This document shows, in pieces, positions 30,868 to 38,125 of a stretch of 38,439 nucleotides of DNA (within the stretch, counting starts at the first letter, position 1; the number at the start of each line of letters is the position of its first letter). The notes under the pieces were generated by a model. It searched no databases. It was not told the origin of the DNA and saw only the letters and a program-made list of their open reading frames with translations. Made by a program: the position numbers and the translations under genes. Location of the stretch: contig CAZTHB010000004.1 of assembly GCA_964613485.1 (NCBI GenBank), positions 1-38,439 of the forward strand. Direction: 5' to 3'. Origin of the DNA: JADZGC01 sp964613485. GTDB taxonomy: Bacteria; Patescibacteriota; Saccharimonadia; CAILAD01; GCA-016700035.

Positions 30868-32370
30868 ATGACTAAACAAAAGCGGGTGGTAATAGTCGGT
30901 GCTGGCATCGGCGGACTCTGTGCAGCAGCCCGGCTCGCACATGACGGCTATAAGGTAACAATATACGAAAAAGAGGCCGTCGTCGGTGGTCGCGCACATG
31001 TTATTAAGCAAGATGGCTACACCTTTGATACAGGCCCAACCATTCTCATGATGACCGACGTCCTGTACGACACATTTGCGTACTGCGACGAAAATCTCGA
31101 CGAGTATGTGTCGTTGTCGCAACTCGAACCAAACTACAAAACCTGGTTCCCAGATGGAGAGACTATCGAGGTAAGTTCGAATTTGCCACGATTCACCAAA
31201 GAGCTCGCACGAATTGATCCGAAGGCACCGGAGCAGTTTTATCGATACTTTGCTGACGTAGCAAAGATTTATCGCCTCGCTCGATCGAAGTTTATCGACA
31301 AAAACTTCGATAAATTATCTGATTTCATCGATGTCGCAGCAGGGATTGAGTTGCTGAAGGGCAGGGGCCTCTATAAGCTGTACAACTTCGTATCGCGTTA
31401 CTTCACCGACTGGCGCTTGCGACAGCTGTTTAGCTTTCAGTCGATGTATTTGGGCGTAACACCATACGAAGCCCCTGCCGTGTACTCGGTAGTCAGCTAT
31501 ATGGAAACTGGACTTGGTATCTGGTATCCAAAAGGCGGCATGCATGCCTTGCCGCGAGCACTCCAAAGATTATGTGAAAAGCTCGGAGTTACCATTCACG
31601 TACAAACACCCATAAAGCAAATCTTGATAGAAAATAAGACTATACAAGGTGTAAGCCTGCACGACGGCACAGTAGTAGAGTCGGACATCGTGATCTCGAA
31701 TGCCGATCTAACCTATGCTTATCGTGAGCTCATTCCGACCCATAACCGCAAAAAATACTCAGATCAAAAAATATCAAAGCTCAAGCAAGCTTCCAGTGCA
31801 CTACTTTTTTACTGGGGCGTTGATCACGAATTGCCAGATATGCTTCACCACAATGTATATTTCTCCGAGGACTTCAAGCATAACCTCGAGGAAATATTCC
31901 ACCAGCAAGTGCTCCCGAAAGACCCTGCGTTCTACGTTTATATCCCGACCAAGACCGACCCGAAACTTGCGCCAAAAAATAAACACGTGATGTATATCTT
32001 GGTGCCAGTACCGAATCTGCAATCTGGTGTTGATTGGGAGAAAGCAGTGACCCAAACTCGCAAACGCGTCATCGAGCGCATTAAAACAATCATGCAGATC
32101 GACTTAAAAGGACGTATCGAGACTGAATCCGTCTTTACACCTGAAGACTTCCTCACGAAGTTCAATCTTACGGACGGTTCAGCATTCGGTCTCAGTCATT
32201 ATTTCTTCCAATCTGGCTATTTCCGACCACACAATGTGAGCCGAGAGGTCAAAGGACTGTACTTTACCGGTGCTTCAACTTATCCCGGTAGTGGTGTACC
32301 TATGGTAACGCTTTCTGGTAAGCTGGTCGCAGAACGGATTAATCGAGATACTCAACGTGGAACCAACTAA
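30868..32370 (+). CDS. crtI: Phytoene desaturase
   Basis: A 500-aa FAD-dependent desaturase of the CrtI type, converting phytoene to lycopene (or an intermediate). The N-terminal dinucleotide-binding motif is VVIVGAGIGGLCAAARLAHD with YEKEAVVGGRA downstream. The C-terminal CrtI signature is GLYFTGASTYPGSGVPMVTL with LSGKLVAERI. Length is typical. It is monotopic membrane-associated in known homologues. It overlaps crtE by 14 nt and heads crtI-crtE-crtB. The same family also includes diapophytoene desaturases, but crtE beside it favours the C40 substrate. Confidence 0.94.
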   Translation: MTKQKRVVIVGAGIGGLCAAARLAHDGYKVTIYEKEAVVGGRAHVIKQDGYTFDTGPTILMMTDVLYDTFAYCDENLDEYVSLSQLEPNYKTWFPDGETIEVSSNLPRFTKELARIDPKAPEQFYRYFADVAKIYRLARSKFIDKNFDKLSDFIDVAAGIELLKGRGLYKLYNFVSRYFTDWRLRQLFSFQSMYLGVTPYEAPAVYSVVSYMETGLGIWYPKGGMHALPRALQRLCEKLGVTIHVQTPIKQILIENKTIQGVSLHDGTVVESDIVISNADLTYAYRELIPTHNRKKYSDQKISKLKQASSALLFYWGVDHELPDMLHHNVYFSEDFKHNLEEIFHQQVLPKDPAFYVYIPTKTDPKLAPKNKHVMYILVPVPNLQSGVDWEKAVTQTRKRVIERIKTIMQIDLKGRIETESVFTPEDFLTKFNLTDGSAFGLSHYFFQSGYFRPHNVSREVKGLYFTGASTYPGSGVPMVTLSGKLVAERINRDTQRGTN

Positions 32371-33436
32371 CCTTCTGTTTGCCAGAATCAAACACATCAA
32401 AACCAGCATCGACACCGAACTTGCAAAGCTTTGGGACACCAAGATAGCCGAGGCCGCCAAGATCGACCCGCAGTATAAGCGGCTACTTGTAGAGCTCAAA
32501 AAATTCAGTCTCCGTGGCGGTAAGCGCCTACGCCCGTGCCTAGTCTCTCTGGGCTATGAAGTAGCGGGCGGTAAGCAAGAGAAAGATGCCATTCAGCTCG
32601 GTGTAGCATGGGATCTTTATCATCTCTTCGCGGTTATTCATGACGACATTATGGATCAGGACGACCAGCGCTACGGTGGCCCAAATATTACTGGTGCTTA
32701 CGAGCGCCTATTTAAGCGACGACTGAGCAGCCAACAAGCCGAACTACACGCCCGCAATATGGCATTACTCGCAGGTGATATCGCACTCGGCCTCAGCCAT
32801 GAAGTACTTGATACGCTACAAGTAGAAACGGAAGTGCGCAGCTTGCTCAAGCGCGAGCTAAACCGTCTCCACTTCCAGCTTGCAGCCGGGCAACAGCTCG
32901 ATGATCTTGCCAGTATCGAGACCCATCTCAAGATAGATAAGATCAAGAAGATTTACCTGCTCAAGACAGCCCGATATAGCATGATTACGCCGCTACGTAG
33001 CGGAGCGATCTTAGCCGGCGGCAACCCTACGATCCTCACAATCCTTGAACGATTCGGACTACACGCCGGTGTGGCTTATCAAATTACCGATGATCTTCTA
33101 GGCATGTTTGGCTCGACCCGCGAAATCGGCAAGCCTAATATATCCGACCTGCGCGAAGGCAAGCGGACACTCTTGATGCATTACGCGTTTCAGTTTGCAG
33201 ACGAGACTCAGAGGGCCCTGCTCGACAAATTCTTTGGTAACCCAAGTGTCACTCAGTCGGACCTCAAGCTTATCCGGAAGCTACTGACTAGCAATGGAGC
33301 TAAGGCCAAGACCTCCTTCTTAGCCCAAGAGGAAGGCAATCGAGCTAAGCAGGCAATCGGCAAGCTAGCACTGCCTGGTACGTTAGGGAGCGAATTTATC
33401 GCACTAACTGATTATTTGGTACAGAGAACAAAATGA
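32357..33436 (+). CDS. crtE: Geranylgeranyl diphosphate synthase
   Basis: A 359-aa trans-isoprenyl diphosphate synthase, IdsA/CrtE type. The first aspartate-rich motif is DDIMD (96-100) in VIHDDIMDQDDQR, and the second is ITDDLLG (243-249). The FSLRGGKRLRP (50-60) region binds IPP. It condenses IPP units to the C20 diphosphate that feeds CrtB. Its length, with a long linker between the two motifs, resembles actinobacterial enzymes. No MEP or mevalonate gene is in the window, so the IPP/DMAPP source is unknown. It overlaps crtI and crtB at its ends. Confidence 0.92.
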   Translation: MEPTNLLFARIKHIKTSIDTELAKLWDTKIAEAAKIDPQYKRLLVELKKFSLRGGKRLRPCLVSLGYEVAGGKQEKDAIQLGVAWDLYHLFAVIHDDIMDQDDQRYGGPNITGAYERLFKRRLSSQQAELHARNMALLAGDIALGLSHEVLDTLQVETEVRSLLKRELNRLHFQLAAGQQLDDLASIETHLKIDKIKKIYLLKTARYSMITPLRSGAILAGGNPTILTILERFGLHAGVAYQITDDLLGMFGSTREIGKPNISDLREGKRTLLMHYAFQFADETQRALLDKFFGNPSVTQSDLKLIRKLLTSNGAKAKTSFLAQEEGNRAKQAIGKLALPGTLGSEFIALTDYLVQRTK

Positions 33437-34272
33437 CCCACCTGCGCGCCAGCTATGCGGCGTGCGCTCGGATTACGCGCCGAGCAAGTTCGAGCTTCAC
33501 CCTCGCTACTTACCTGTTTGACTCAGAAATGCGTCGAGCGATCCAAGCTCTGTACGCATTTTGTCGAGTCGCAGATGATATCGCAGATGATAAAGCCGCT
33601 AGTGCGAGCAGCAAACGCCGCAAGCTCGCCATGCTCCGCAAGGCCATCACGCTACGCAAAATACCGCCGATCGAGCCAGCTATTTGGCCGGCTATCTTCA
33701 CCATGGTAGAAACGTATCGAATCCCGATCGAGGAAATGCACACGATTCTCGATGGCGTTACGAGTGACATCGACTTCCGTCAACCACTCACTGTCGCTGA
33801 CCTCGATCGGTATAGCTACGAAGTGGCTGGCGTGGTTGGGGTGTTATGTGCCCGGATTTTAGGTGCCAGCAAACGCTCGACACTAATGGGCGCCAAACAG
33901 CTCGGCATTGGCATGCAGTATGTAAATGTTATTCGTGATGTCGGCAGCGATATCGACCTCGGTCGTATCTATATTCCACAAACCGTACTGCGTGAAGCTC
34001 GTCTGACTCCCGCAGAAGTATTGGCAAGGTCTAACCAAGCAGGACTCACGCGCGCACTGACGATTCTTGCTCGTCGAGCTGCAGCCCACTTCAATCACGC
34101 AGAAGCACACATCGGAGATCTACATTTAGGATACCAACGACCAGTGCGATATGTATTCACGCTCTATAGTTCATTACTCGAAAGGATTAAGCAAAAGCAG
34201 TATACTGTATACAGTCAGCGAATACGATTTAGCGCCGTAGAGAAGCTTGTCATCTTATGGCACAATCGCTAA
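33433..34272 (+). CDS. crtB: Phytoene synthase
   Basis: A 279-aa head-to-head prenyl synthase. It has SFTLATYLFDSEMRRAIQAL (21-40), YAFCRVADDIAD with the first Asp-rich motif DDIAD (48-52), and the second region QYVNVIRDVGSDIDLGRIYI (162-181), where Asp169 and Asp173 bind Mg-diphosphate. It joins two GGPP molecules to phytoene. The 4-nt overlap with crtE (ATGA) gives coupled synthesis of the substrate-producing and substrate-using enzymes. Squalene synthase relatives look similar, but the crt context makes phytoene synthase by far the best call. Confidence 0.93.
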   Translation: MTHLRASYAACARITRRASSSFTLATYLFDSEMRRAIQALYAFCRVADDIADDKAASASSKRRKLAMLRKAITLRKIPPIEPAIWPAIFTMVETYRIPIEEMHTILDGVTSDIDFRQPLTVADLDRYSYEVAGVVGVLCARILGASKRSTLMGAKQLGIGMQYVNVIRDVGSDIDLGRIYIPQTVLREARLTPAEVLARSNQAGLTRALTILARRAAAHFNHAEAHIGDLHLGYQRPVRYVFTLYSSLLERIKQKQYTVYSQRIRFSAVEKLVILWHNR

Positions 34273-34290
34273 ACGTTACATAGTAGTAAT

Positions 34291-35637
34291 ATGCAGAGAA
34301 ACCAACCTCCACATCCTCCGCAACGTCGACACGTGGTAGTCGACGGCATTAGCTATTCGCTCGAAAGTGGCCGAAAGATCGACCAATCACGGGGTAAGTC
34401 TCACTCGTTACCAAAGCCAGCTCCAGCGCCGATCAAAGAGACAACTGTCCATGCAGATCCAACGATCATGCACCCGCATCATGTAACACATCCGGCACTT
34501 CCGTTACCGCATCATCGTCACAAATCCCGAAAGCCATCCTCCATCAGTAGCGTCATTCTGCAATCATTGCGCGAGAGGCAAGATCGCCGGGCACTTGACT
34601 CAGCATTAATAACTTCGCTTTTATCACCCGTATTTTGGCTCTGCGCCGCTTTACCATGGGCGGTCCTGAGCGTCACACAGAGTCAAAATCTTACGGTGCA
34701 ACAAGCCTACAGCGCCATCCGCGGCTTACTCACCGCACCTTTCAATCGCATTCTCCTCATCTTTGTCGTTGCTGTGGTTGTGTTATTCAAAGTATGGCTC
34801 ATTCGTCACATAATGCAGCTCGTCAGTTATGCGGCAAATCTTCGCCGTATCGATCATCGGTCGGTCGATACCCAGGCTTATGGCTGGCAGGCGCTTGCAA
34901 AATCTCACCGTCTACTGGTTCTCACATTGCTCGACAGTATGTTGGCGCTCGTCATCATTGGCGGATCAACCCTCGCGGTTTTAAGGATTATGGACATACA
35001 GTCACCAGTACTAATGCAGCTGCAGAGCTATATAGTGTATGCAGTACTCATCATCACTCTCATTCTCCTGGCAATCGCTGCTGTGCATCGCACCCTCGCT
35101 AGAGTAATGCTCGCAGCAACTAATCAATCGAGTAGCTTCTTAGTCATAAAGAGCCTAGGTCTTACCCTCAAATCACTCGGAAGAGCACTAGTATTTGGGT
35201 TATTTTGGATGCTGTGTGCAGGAGTTGTCGCAAGCTTATTGACAGCCATTATCTGGTCAACTGCTAGCTATGGTCAATTTACTGTCGGCCGACAGAGTAT
35301 TGCACGAGCCGCCCTGACCCTCCTTTCAACCTTCTTGCTTTATACGACGATTACTGGCTTTACGCTCTGGTCACAGGGCTACTGGTCGCTCATCTACCAC
35401 CACTTAGCGCATGTTGGATATCCACAGGCCGTATCGCAGTTTATCGTTACTCGACCACATGCTAAGCCTCGTCGCTCGGCAATTATACAGACAGCATGTA
35501 TAATTGCCGGCACTGGTGTAGTTGTAGCTATTACCCTTTTAGTCATTAAGTCGCCCGCACAAAGATTCTTCACATCACTTCATGATCGATTACCAGTCAA
35601 TATCTCGGAGCTTGTTACTCGTGAAAAGCGACCGTAA
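34291..35637 (+). CDS. Hypothetical polytopic membrane protein with His/Pro-rich N-terminus
   Basis: A 448-aa protein of no recognised family. The first 100 residues are probably disordered, rich in Pro, His and basic residues (MQRNQPPHPPQRRH, HPHHVTHPALPLPHHRHK). Then come about seven TM helices (from about 108-128 to the one near residue 415), with helix-rich loops such as LRRIDHRSVDTQAYGWQALA. The arrangement resembles stator-like or lipid-handling polytopic proteins only in the broadest sense. It begins 18 nt after crtB, so read-through from the carotenoid operon is possible. TTACAT nine nt before the ATG may be its own -10. Confidence 0.65.
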   Translation: MQRNQPPHPPQRRHVVVDGISYSLESGRKIDQSRGKSHSLPKPAPAPIKETTVHADPTIMHPHHVTHPALPLPHHRHKSRKPSSISSVILQSLRERQDRRALDSALITSLLSPVFWLCAALPWAVLSVTQSQNLTVQQAYSAIRGLLTAPFNRILLIFVVAVVVLFKVWLIRHIMQLVSYAANLRRIDHRSVDTQAYGWQALAKSHRLLVLTLLDSMLALVIIGGSTLAVLRIMDIQSPVLMQLQSYIVYAVLIITLILLAIAAVHRTLARVMLAATNQSSSFLVIKSLGLTLKSLGRALVFGLFWMLCAGVVASLLTAIIWSTASYGQFTVGRQSIARAALTLLSTFLLYTTITGFTLWSQGYWSLIYHHLAHVGYPQAVSQFIVTRPHAKPRRSAIIQTACIIAGTGVVVAITLLVIKSPAQRFFTSLHDRLPVNISELVTREKRP

Positions 35638-35653
35638 AAGCTCAAGAAATACA

Positions 35654-35682
35654 TTGACAGCTTACTCTCAACAGGGTAGAAT
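35654..35682 (+). promoter_or_regulatory. Strong promoter of the secE-nusG-rplK-rplA operon
   Basis: TTGACA (35654-35659), exactly 17 nt, then TAGAAT (35677-35682). This is the best -35/-10 pair in the window, as expected for a ribosomal-protein operon. Start is predicted near 35689. Confidence 0.75.
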
Positions 35683-35692
35683 TGGTTGTAAG

Positions 35693-35712
35693 AAAGCCCT
35701 GGCGGCTTTTTT
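35693..35712 (+). terminator. Terminator-like hairpin directly after the secE promoter
   Basis: AAAGCC (35693-35698) pairs with GGCTTT (35704-35709) across a 5-nt loop, and six T residues follow (35707-35712). It could end transcripts from the upstream membrane-protein gene. Because the strong promoter starts transcription about 5 nt before it, it could also abort most operon transcripts at about 24 nt. Confidence 0.6.
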
Positions 35713-35737
35713 AGGTTGAGCACATTTTTTACTATCT

Positions 35738-35923
35738 ATGAAACGACTTATCAGATACTTCAAGAGCTCATATCAAGAGCTACGACGTGTAATCTGGCCA
35801 AACCGCCAACAAGCGATTTTTTTGACCAGCGTCGTCTTGATATTTACAGCAGTAGTAGCCATTTACTTGGCTGGATTTGACCTGTTGTTCCGTACGATTC
35901 TTGAAAAACTGCTCACACGCTAA
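35738..35923 (+). CDS. secE: Preprotein translocase subunit SecE
   Basis: A 61-aa single-TM SecE of the short bacterial form. An amphipathic N-terminal helix carries FKSSYQELRRVIWPNRQQA (the conserved E-L-RxVxWPxR motif), followed by one TM helix (about 27-48). It stabilises SecY in the SecYE translocon. Location directly before nusG is the classical arrangement and confirms the call. Confidence 0.95.
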   Translation: MKRLIRYFKSSYQELRRVIWPNRQQAIFLTSVVLIFTAVVAIYLAGFDLLFRTILEKLLTR

Positions 35924-35965
35924 AGCACCGAGCAAATTAATCATAAGCGAGCAATAAGCAACCAC

Positions 35966-36502
35966 ATGAAGACCACATCACCAGGTAATTGGTACGTCAT
36001 CCACACCTACTCCGGCTATGAGGATCAGGTGGCACAAAACCTTCTGCACCGTATTGACACTATGGGCATGAAAGACAAAGTTTTTGATGTCGTCGTTCCT
36101 AAGGAAAACCAGATCGAGATCAAAAACGGCAAACGACGTATCGTCGAACGCAAGATCTTCCCAGGTTACATCCTCGTCAATATGGATGTCACCGAAGACA
36201 GCTGGTACATCGTACGTAATACCCCAAATGTAACCGGATTTGTTGGTACAGGCACCACACCAAGCCCAATGAGTGAAGATGAGATCAAAGTCATCCAAAA
36301 GCGTATGGGCGTAGAAGAGCCTAAGTTCATGATCGACTACTCAATAGGGGAGACGGTCAATATTACCGACGGCCCATTCAAGGGATTTGATGGACAAATC
36401 AGCGAAATCGACGAGGCCAAAGGTAAGATCAAGGTGCTCGTCTCGATGTTCGGTCGCGAAACTCCAGTCGAACTCGATAGCCTGCAAGTCAAGAAAATTT
36501 AA
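35966..36502 (+). CDS. nusG: Transcription elongation/antitermination factor NusG
   Basis: A 178-aa NusG with the N-terminal NGN domain (NWYVIHTYSGYEDQVAQNL, KIFPGYILVNM) and the C-terminal KOW domain (IGETVNITDGPFKGFDGQIS, starting near residue 126). It binds RNA polymerase and couples transcription to Rho or ribosomes. Length is normal. The upstream spacer to secE is 42 bp with only a weak ribosome-binding site. Confidence 0.97.
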   Translation: MKTTSPGNWYVIHTYSGYEDQVAQNLLHRIDTMGMKDKVFDVVVPKENQIEIKNGKRRIVERKIFPGYILVNMDVTEDSWYIVRNTPNVTGFVGTGTTPSPMSEDEIKVIQKRMGVEEPKFMIDYSIGETVNITDGPFKGFDGQISEIDEAKGKIKVLVSMFGRETPVELDSLQVKKI

Positions 36503-36511
36503 ACTAGTAAT

Positions 36512-36560
36512 CGTGGGAGCCTGAATGCCACAGAGCACAGGCGCTTGCACCACAAGGAGA
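36512..36560 (+). promoter_or_regulatory. Putative L1-binding leader element, copy 1 (before rplK)
   Basis: The untranslated RNA can fold as GTGG/CCAC, an internal loop GA opposite GCTTGCA, and an inner stem GCCTG/CAGGC with a 14-nt loop. It ends in the Shine-Dalgarno ACAAGGAGA just before rplK. The same outer stem, internal loop and ribosome-binding site recur before rplA with a different inner stem. GTGGGAG resembles the L1-stalk segment of 23S rRNA, so ribosomal protein L1 feedback is likely. Confidence 0.65.
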
Positions 36561-36566
36561 AACACT

Positions 36567-36998
36567 ATGGCAGAAGCAAAGAAAGTATCAGCAAAACTCA
36601 AGATGGTCATTCCAGCAGGCGGAGCAACACCAGCACCACCAGTTGGTTCTGCTTTGGGTCAGCACGGCGTGAATATGATGGACTTCATCAACGCCTTCAA
36701 TGAACAGACGAAGGATATGCGTGGCGCACAATGCCCAACCAAGATCACAATCTACGAAGACAAGAGCTTTGACTTCGTCGTCAAAGGCACTCCAGCGAAG
36801 GTGCTTATCAAGCAAGCCCTTGGCCTCCAGAAGGCAAGTGGCGTACCAAATAAAGAAAAAGTCGGTAAACTAACTGACGCGCAACTCACCGAAATTGCAG
36901 AAGCAAAGATGGCCGATTTAAACGCCAATGACATTGATGCAGCAAAGAAGATCATCGCCGGTACTGCACGTTCCATGGGCGTAGAGGTCGAGAAATAA
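36567..36998 (+). CDS. rplK: Ribosomal protein L11 (uL11)
   Basis: A 143-aa L11. It has the N-terminal domain (KMVIPAGGATPAPPVGSALG, QHGVNMMDFINAFNEQT) and the C-terminal rRNA-binding domain (TKITIYEDKSFDFVVKGTPA, ending ARSMGVEVEK). The ATG at 36567 has AAGGAG seven nt upstream and matches the usual L11 N-terminus; the in-frame ATG at 36525 lies inside the leader element and is rejected. It forms the GTPase-associated centre with 23S rRNA. Confidence 0.97.
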   Translation: MAEAKKVSAKLKMVIPAGGATPAPPVGSALGQHGVNMMDFINAFNEQTKDMRGAQCPTKITIYEDKSFDFVVKGTPAKVLIKQALGLQKASGVPNKEKVGKLTDAQLTEIAEAKMADLNANDIDAAKKIIAGTARSMGVEVEK

Positions 36999-37013
36999 TC
37001 TAACTAATTAACT

Positions 37014-37050
37014 CGTGGGAGCCCTTTGGGGCGTTTGCACCACAAGGAGA
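37014..37050 (+). promoter_or_regulatory. Putative L1-binding leader element, copy 2 (before rplA)
   Basis: It repeats the design of copy 1: GTGG/CCAC outer stem, GA opposite GTTTGCA internal loop, and an inner stem now GCCC/GGGC with a short TTTG-type loop, then ACAAGGAGA. Conserved outer parts with compensated inner-stem changes point to a functional RNA fold. Confidence 0.65.
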
Positions 37051-37055
37051 ATATT

Positions 37056-37982
37056 ATGCCAAAGAAACCAGAAGAAATCGTAGAAGAGACAGTCGTAACC
37101 GAAGCGGAAGCTGACCAGACAGAGGCTACCGAAGAAAAGCCAGCCAAGAAGACGACCGCCAAGGCGGGGAAGCGTAGCGCCAAAGCTGCAAAGGAAGCCG
37201 AAGAAGCTGAAGCAAAAGAAGAACGTAAGGCTGAAGCTGCCGAAAAAGTTGATACTCCAAAGCCAAAGGCTAAACCACGCGTCAAGAAGTATTCCAAGAA
37301 TCAAAAAGCCATGCGTGAGGCTATCGACTTCGACAAGCTTTATGCACTTGATGAAGCTGTTGCGCTTATCCAGAAAATCTCTACCGTAAAGTTTGACCCA
37401 ACTCTCGAGCTCCACATTCGCCTTGACATCGACCCACGTCAAGCTGACCAGACAGTGCGCGCTTCGACCGCACTACCAGCAGGAAGTGGTAAAACCGTTC
37501 GTGTTGCCGTGCTGTCAGCCGACGATAAGAAAGCTAAGGCAGCTGCCGAAGCCGGCGCAGACGTCACCGACTCAGAGCAGCTCCTCGCAGACATCGCTAA
37601 AGGTACCCTCGACTTTGACGTGCTCGTAGCCACACCAGACACCATGGCGCAGCTCGGCCGTCACGCAAAGACACTCGGTCCAAAGGGGCTCATGCCATCA
37701 CCGAAGAGCGGTACCGTTACTGCAGACCCAGCTACTGCCGTGAAGGAAATCAAGCAGGGCCGCCTCGAGATCAAAAATGACGCAAATGGTATTATCCATG
37801 CCGCCGTCGGCAAACTTAGCTTCAAGGCAGAAGACTTGATCGCAAATAGTCGTGCCGTACTTCAATGCGTACAGACCAACCGTCCGAGTGGCGTAAAGGG
37901 GACATACGTGAAGTCAATCACTGTCGCCGCTACAATGACCCCAGGCGTGAAGCTCGACACCGCAGAGCTCGTCGCTAAGTAA
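37056..37982 (+). CDS. rplA: Ribosomal protein L1 (uL1) with long charged N-terminal extension
   Basis: A 308-aa L1, about 75-80 residues longer than usual. The core starts near residue 75 (KKYSKNQKAMREAIDFDKLY) and contains the typical HIRLDIDPRQADQTVRAS, LGPKGLMPSPKSGTV and the closing VAATMTPGVKLDT. The extension is low-complexity Glu/Ala/Lys/Thr (KPAKKTTAKAGKRSAKAAKE) and probably disordered. The ATG at 37056 is set by AAGGAG six nt upstream. L1 builds the mobile L1 stalk and in many bacteria represses its own operon. Confidence 0.96.
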   Translation: MPKKPEEIVEETVVTEAEADQTEATEEKPAKKTTAKAGKRSAKAAKEAEEAEAKEERKAEAAEKVDTPKPKAKPRVKKYSKNQKAMREAIDFDKLYALDEAVALIQKISTVKFDPTLELHIRLDIDPRQADQTVRASTALPAGSGKTVRVAVLSADDKKAKAAAEAGADVTDSEQLLADIAKGTLDFDVLVATPDTMAQLGRHAKTLGPKGLMPSPKSGTVTADPATAVKEIKQGRLEIKNDANGIIHAAVGKLSFKAEDLIANSRAVLQCVQTNRPSGVKGTYVKSITVAATMTPGVKLDTAELVAK

Positions 37983-38000
37983 ATACATCTTCGATAAGAT

Positions 38001-38032
38001 CTAAAAAACACCCGCATAAGGGTGTTTTTTAG
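38001..38032 (+). terminator. Intrinsic terminator after rplA
   Basis: A perfect 13-bp inverted repeat, CTAAAAAACACCC/GGGTGTTTTTTAG, with loop GCATAA, ends in a run of six T. It closes the operon, so rplJ and rplL, which usually follow, are not cotranscribed here. Confidence 0.93.
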
Positions 38033-38125
38033 TAATTGAATGGTACTGCTTATGCTTTTTCGATATCTGAAAAAAGGATAAGCTAGAAACAGTTCGTTCA
38101 CAATCCACACACCCGAGGAGGTGTC

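Noticed and set aside
30844..31122. N-terminal extension of the CrtYc reading frame
   Set aside because: It lies wholly antisense within crtI, has no homology to cyclases, and the promoter geometry selects ATG 30843.
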